Assembly (NCBI GenBank): GCA_013350335.1
Contig: CM023539.1
Span: 68,449,631 to 68,513,630, forward strand
Length of the DNA: 64,000 bases
Source: Chimonanthus salicifolius
Taxonomy: Eukaryota > Streptophyta > Magnoliopsida > Laurales > Calycanthaceae
Direction: 5' to 3'
Position numbers and translations under genes: made by a program. Below the pieces are notes generated by a model. That model was given only the letters and a program-made list of their open reading frames with translations. It made no database searches and was not told where the DNA came from. This document shows, piece by piece, positions 61,380 to 64,000 of the stretch; within the stretch, counting starts at the first letter, position 1; each line of letters starts with the position of its first letter.

Positions 61380-62655
61380 GGCTCGGCATTTAGACACCAC
61401 AGAAATCTGTTAACAGACACCGAATTTTAGATTTTGAGTGAAAATCACGATTCTCCCCTTCCGCGTGGAATCGACTGATTGGACAGACAGTTTATTTTCA
61501 ATTCGATCGATCGATCCCTTCCCCGTAGAATTGTGCGATTGATTCCATGGGATTGTGCGATTGATCCCTCGAACACGAAAGGAAGATGTTAGGTGGAGAA
61601 ATCGACCGATTGAAACATATACGTGCGATTGATTCTGTTTATTTACGCGAACACGAGCTGAAGATTTTTGCTGGAGAAATCGACCGATTGAAACTACATT
61701 ACGTGCGATTGATTCTCTTTTTTTATGCTAGAGTAACTATATTATTTAAATAATAAAATTTTCTTTAAAATTTTAAAGTTATTTTTTAACCACTGTGTAT
61801 TTTCAAAATTTCTCAAATTGAATAGCTGAACTAATTACGATAACCTGATAAAAATACTTTAACACTTTAAGGTTTTTGACACTCCCAAATGCTTAAAACA
61901 GAGTGTTTTACAAATAAGAGTATCTCTCGACTATGTCGAAAGCACATTTAGGAGTATCAAAAGACCTTGAAGTCTTAAAGTTTTTTTATCAGGTTATCGT
62001 AATTAGTCTGGATATTTACTTTGAGAAATTTTGAAAATACATAGTATTTAAAAAATAACGTTAAAGTTTATTTTCAAGGTCTTTTCACACTCCCAAATGT
62101 GTTTTCGGCACAGTCGAGGGATACCTTTATTTGTAAAATACTCTGTTTTAAGCATTTAGGAGTGTCAAAAGACCTTGAAGTGTTAAAGTATTTTTATCAG
62201 GTTATCGTAATTAGTCCGGATATTCAATTTAAGAAATTTTGAAAATACACAGTGCTTAAAAAATAACTTTAAAGTTTTAGAGAAAATTTTATTATTTAAA
62301 TAATGCAATTACTGTAGCATAAATAAAGAGAATCAAAAGCACGTAATGTAGTTTCAATCGGTCGATTTTTCCAGCGGAAATCTTTAGCTCGTGTTCGCGT
62401 AAATAAACAGAATCAGTCGCACGTTTATATTTCAATCGGTCAATTTTTCCAGCTAGCATCTTCCGTTCGTGTTCGAGGGATCAATCGCACGATCCCATGA
62501 AATCAATCGCACGATTCTACGCGGAATGGATCGATCGATCGATCGAAGTGAAAATGAACTGTCTGTTCAATCGGTCAATTCCACGCAGAAGGGCAGAATC
62601 ATAATTTCTACTCAAAATTTGAAATTTGGTGTCTGATAACATATTTCCGCAAGCC
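61380..62655. mobile_element. 1.28-kb Mutator-like foldback with CGATCGATC/CGATTGA arrays
   Basis: A perfect 9-bp duplication, ttttatata (61371..61379 and 62656..62664), brackets TIRs that start GGCTCGGCATTTAGACACC on the left and GGCTTGCGGA on the inverted right. Each arm (about 61450-61730 and 62330-62590) carries repeated gcgattgatt, cgaccgattgaaac and gatcgatcgatc motifs. The centre has two palindromic modules with cctgataaaaatactttaa and gtcaaaagaccttgaag, shared with the element at 14173..15742. No transposase frame exists. Confidence 0.9.
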
Positions 62656-62804
62656 TTTTATATATGTATACATTTGATAAGGCAAGAATGAAACAGAATC
62701 ATCATTATTGATATAAAGTGTATTGATTAACTTTGATAGTGTCTAGATATATTTTATAATTTAAAATCTACTTCATGAAAAAACACAAGTGATATACTTT
62801 TAGA

Positions 62805-62943
62805 CAGGGGTTGAAATATCGATACCAGCCGATATTCAGTATTAGTTGATATATTGGTCGCGAAATTTCTCTCTCTAATTTTTTTTTAATTAAAATTATC
62901 GATATCGGACGATATCTGCGATAGATATCAGATTAAAACCCTG
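62805..62943. mobile_element. Short hAT-type MITE, GATATCGG family
   Basis: A 139-bp element from CAGGGGTTGAAATATCGATA to the inverse-like cagattaaaaccctg. Flanking 8-mers cttttaga (62797..62804) and ctttcaga (62944..62951) match at 7 of 8. It is the reverse-oriented relative of 2168..2311. Confidence 0.85.
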
Positions 62944-63380
62944 CTTTCAGATGCATCTAATAGACTCTTGGTCTATGACTTTCATCAATGAATAAATTAT
63001 AATGAGCTTTATACTCACGTACTCAATAGACACTAAATGAATCTTAACTAAATCTGTAATAGCAAAATATTATACTCTGATATGCTTTAATACAAATTAA
63101 TTTTGTCTTTGATTGAAGAAAATACTTGTAATGTTATCAAAATAAGTTCTCAATAGTTCAGAAATAAAATCCATAATTCAAAAGTTTGACACACATTCAT
63201 AAAACTTGATTAATAAGAAGACGTCCTATATGCGAGCATGTAATCTTTAGTCATAACTTTATATGGCTTATGTGTTCTGAATAGTCGGTAAATAAATTTA
63301 CATTTAATATAAAAAAATAATATGGCAAACTCAAAGAATCTTGTTCACTTGCAATTTTATAAATTTAATGATCCAACTAT

Positions 63381-63406
63381 AAAAATAAATAAATAAATAA
63401 ATAAAA
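63381..63406. repeat. (AAAT)n microsatellite
   Basis: Six AAAT units in AT-rich DNA. Confidence 0.85.
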
Positions 63407-63499
63407 GGCACATATAATGATCAACGAATTCCGATACTAATGGCTAAATTTAATAATATTAATAATAATAATTTAAATTTATATGTTGGCTACTTTATT

Positions 63500-64000
63500 T
63501 AGGTTTGGATGGGGATAAAATCCTATTAACCGCCAAAGACTCGGAAAACAGGGCTTTCGTGCCCTAGACAAGAGAAAAGAGGAGAGGGAGAAGTTGAGGA
63601 GAAAATTTTAGGTATGTTTATTTTATTTTCTTTTTTCTTCTTTACTCTTTCTGTTTTTTTCTTATATTTGTCTTTCCTTCTTCCTCTTCCTCTTAATTCG
63701 ATTTGCAGGTTTTCTTTAAATGAAATTATTTCTTTCTTTATTATTAAAATATATTTAGATGTTAAATATATTTAGAATTTACTTAATATTATATTTATTA
63801 TATTTACAGATTTTCTCAATTATATCTTTCATATTTGTACGGTCTCTCTTCGATCTAAACTTTTTTCTCTCTCAACCGACCTTCTTTAAATGAGCTTTTC
63901 TTCACTCCTTTTGCCGGAGATCCTTTCACCAACAGAGGAAGGAACCGTCATTTTCCTTTCCTTCAATTCTTTTTTCTTTTGTTTCATCTTCTTATTAAAA
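63500..64000 (+). other. Possible 5' end of a gene cut by the window edge
   Basis: Purine-rich gagaaaagaggagagg runs into aggtatgtt, a splice-donor-like site at about 63610. A pyrimidine tract and ttgcag (ending about 63709) form an acceptor-like site. An ATG at 63890 begins a frame (MSFSSLLLPEILSPTEEG...) that is still open at the window end. CT-rich sequence precedes the ATG. No domain is recognisable, and a chance frame is quite possible. Confidence 0.25.

Overview
This window is plant nuclear DNA. It is AT-rich and gene-poor, with one five-exon GT-AG gene and one intronless gene, and most of the rest is class II transposon fossils, SINEs and LTR remnants. The two proteins (a CRIB-RhoGAP and a MYC-type bHLH) and the repeats (hAT and Mutator MITEs, a Stowaway-type MITE, tRNA-derived SINEs) fit a flowering plant. 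The sequence alone does not fix the species.

Only two genes are well supported. The first (16429..22763, +) encodes a ROP GTPase-activating protein with a CRIB motif; I resolved its five exons to a 488-residue protein. The second (50702..52168, +) is a single-exon 488-residue MYC/bHLH transcription factor of the bHLH14/MYC2 jasmonate-signalling clade. A possible third gene may start at the extreme right edge (about 63.5 kb onward, +). The two supported genes are about 28 kb apart and nothing in the sequence links their functions. RopGAPs switch off ROP GTPases at the plasma membrane; MYC factors act in the nucleus.

Layout. 1-14 kb: intergenic, with hAT-type MITEs rich in GGGTCGGGT (four copies, two with perfect 8-bp target duplications), small GATATCGG-rich MITEs, a SINE with a target duplication and a 17-bp-arm hairpin. 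14.2-15.7 kb: a 1.57-kb foldback element with a perfect 9-bp target duplication, just upstream of the RopGAP gene. 16.4-22.8 kb: RopGAP. 24-31 kb: degenerate repeats, then a tandem array of about 285-bp units split by a 1.9-kb solo LTR. 32-40 kb: a 3.0-3.5 kb direct tandem duplication joined at 7-bp microhomology, in which one copy carries a hAT MITE and the other keeps the empty site. 40-50 kb: short local duplications, SINEs, a Stowaway-type MITE. 50.3-52.2 kb: the bHLH gene. 52.5-63 kb: more MITEs, a second reverse-oriented 3.3-kb solo LTR nested in a Copia-like LTR, two 200-bp Mutator MITEs and a 1.28-kb foldback with 9-bp target duplications.

The most notable observation is a Mutator-like non-autonomous family. 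Its elements share an outer terminus (GG...CATTTAGACACC, then GTGAAATTACGATTCTGCCC-like sequence) and, in the large ones, an internal palindromic module. Each large element has its own array of short palindromic subterminal motifs (ATTCGAAT in one, CGATCGATC/CGATTGA in another).
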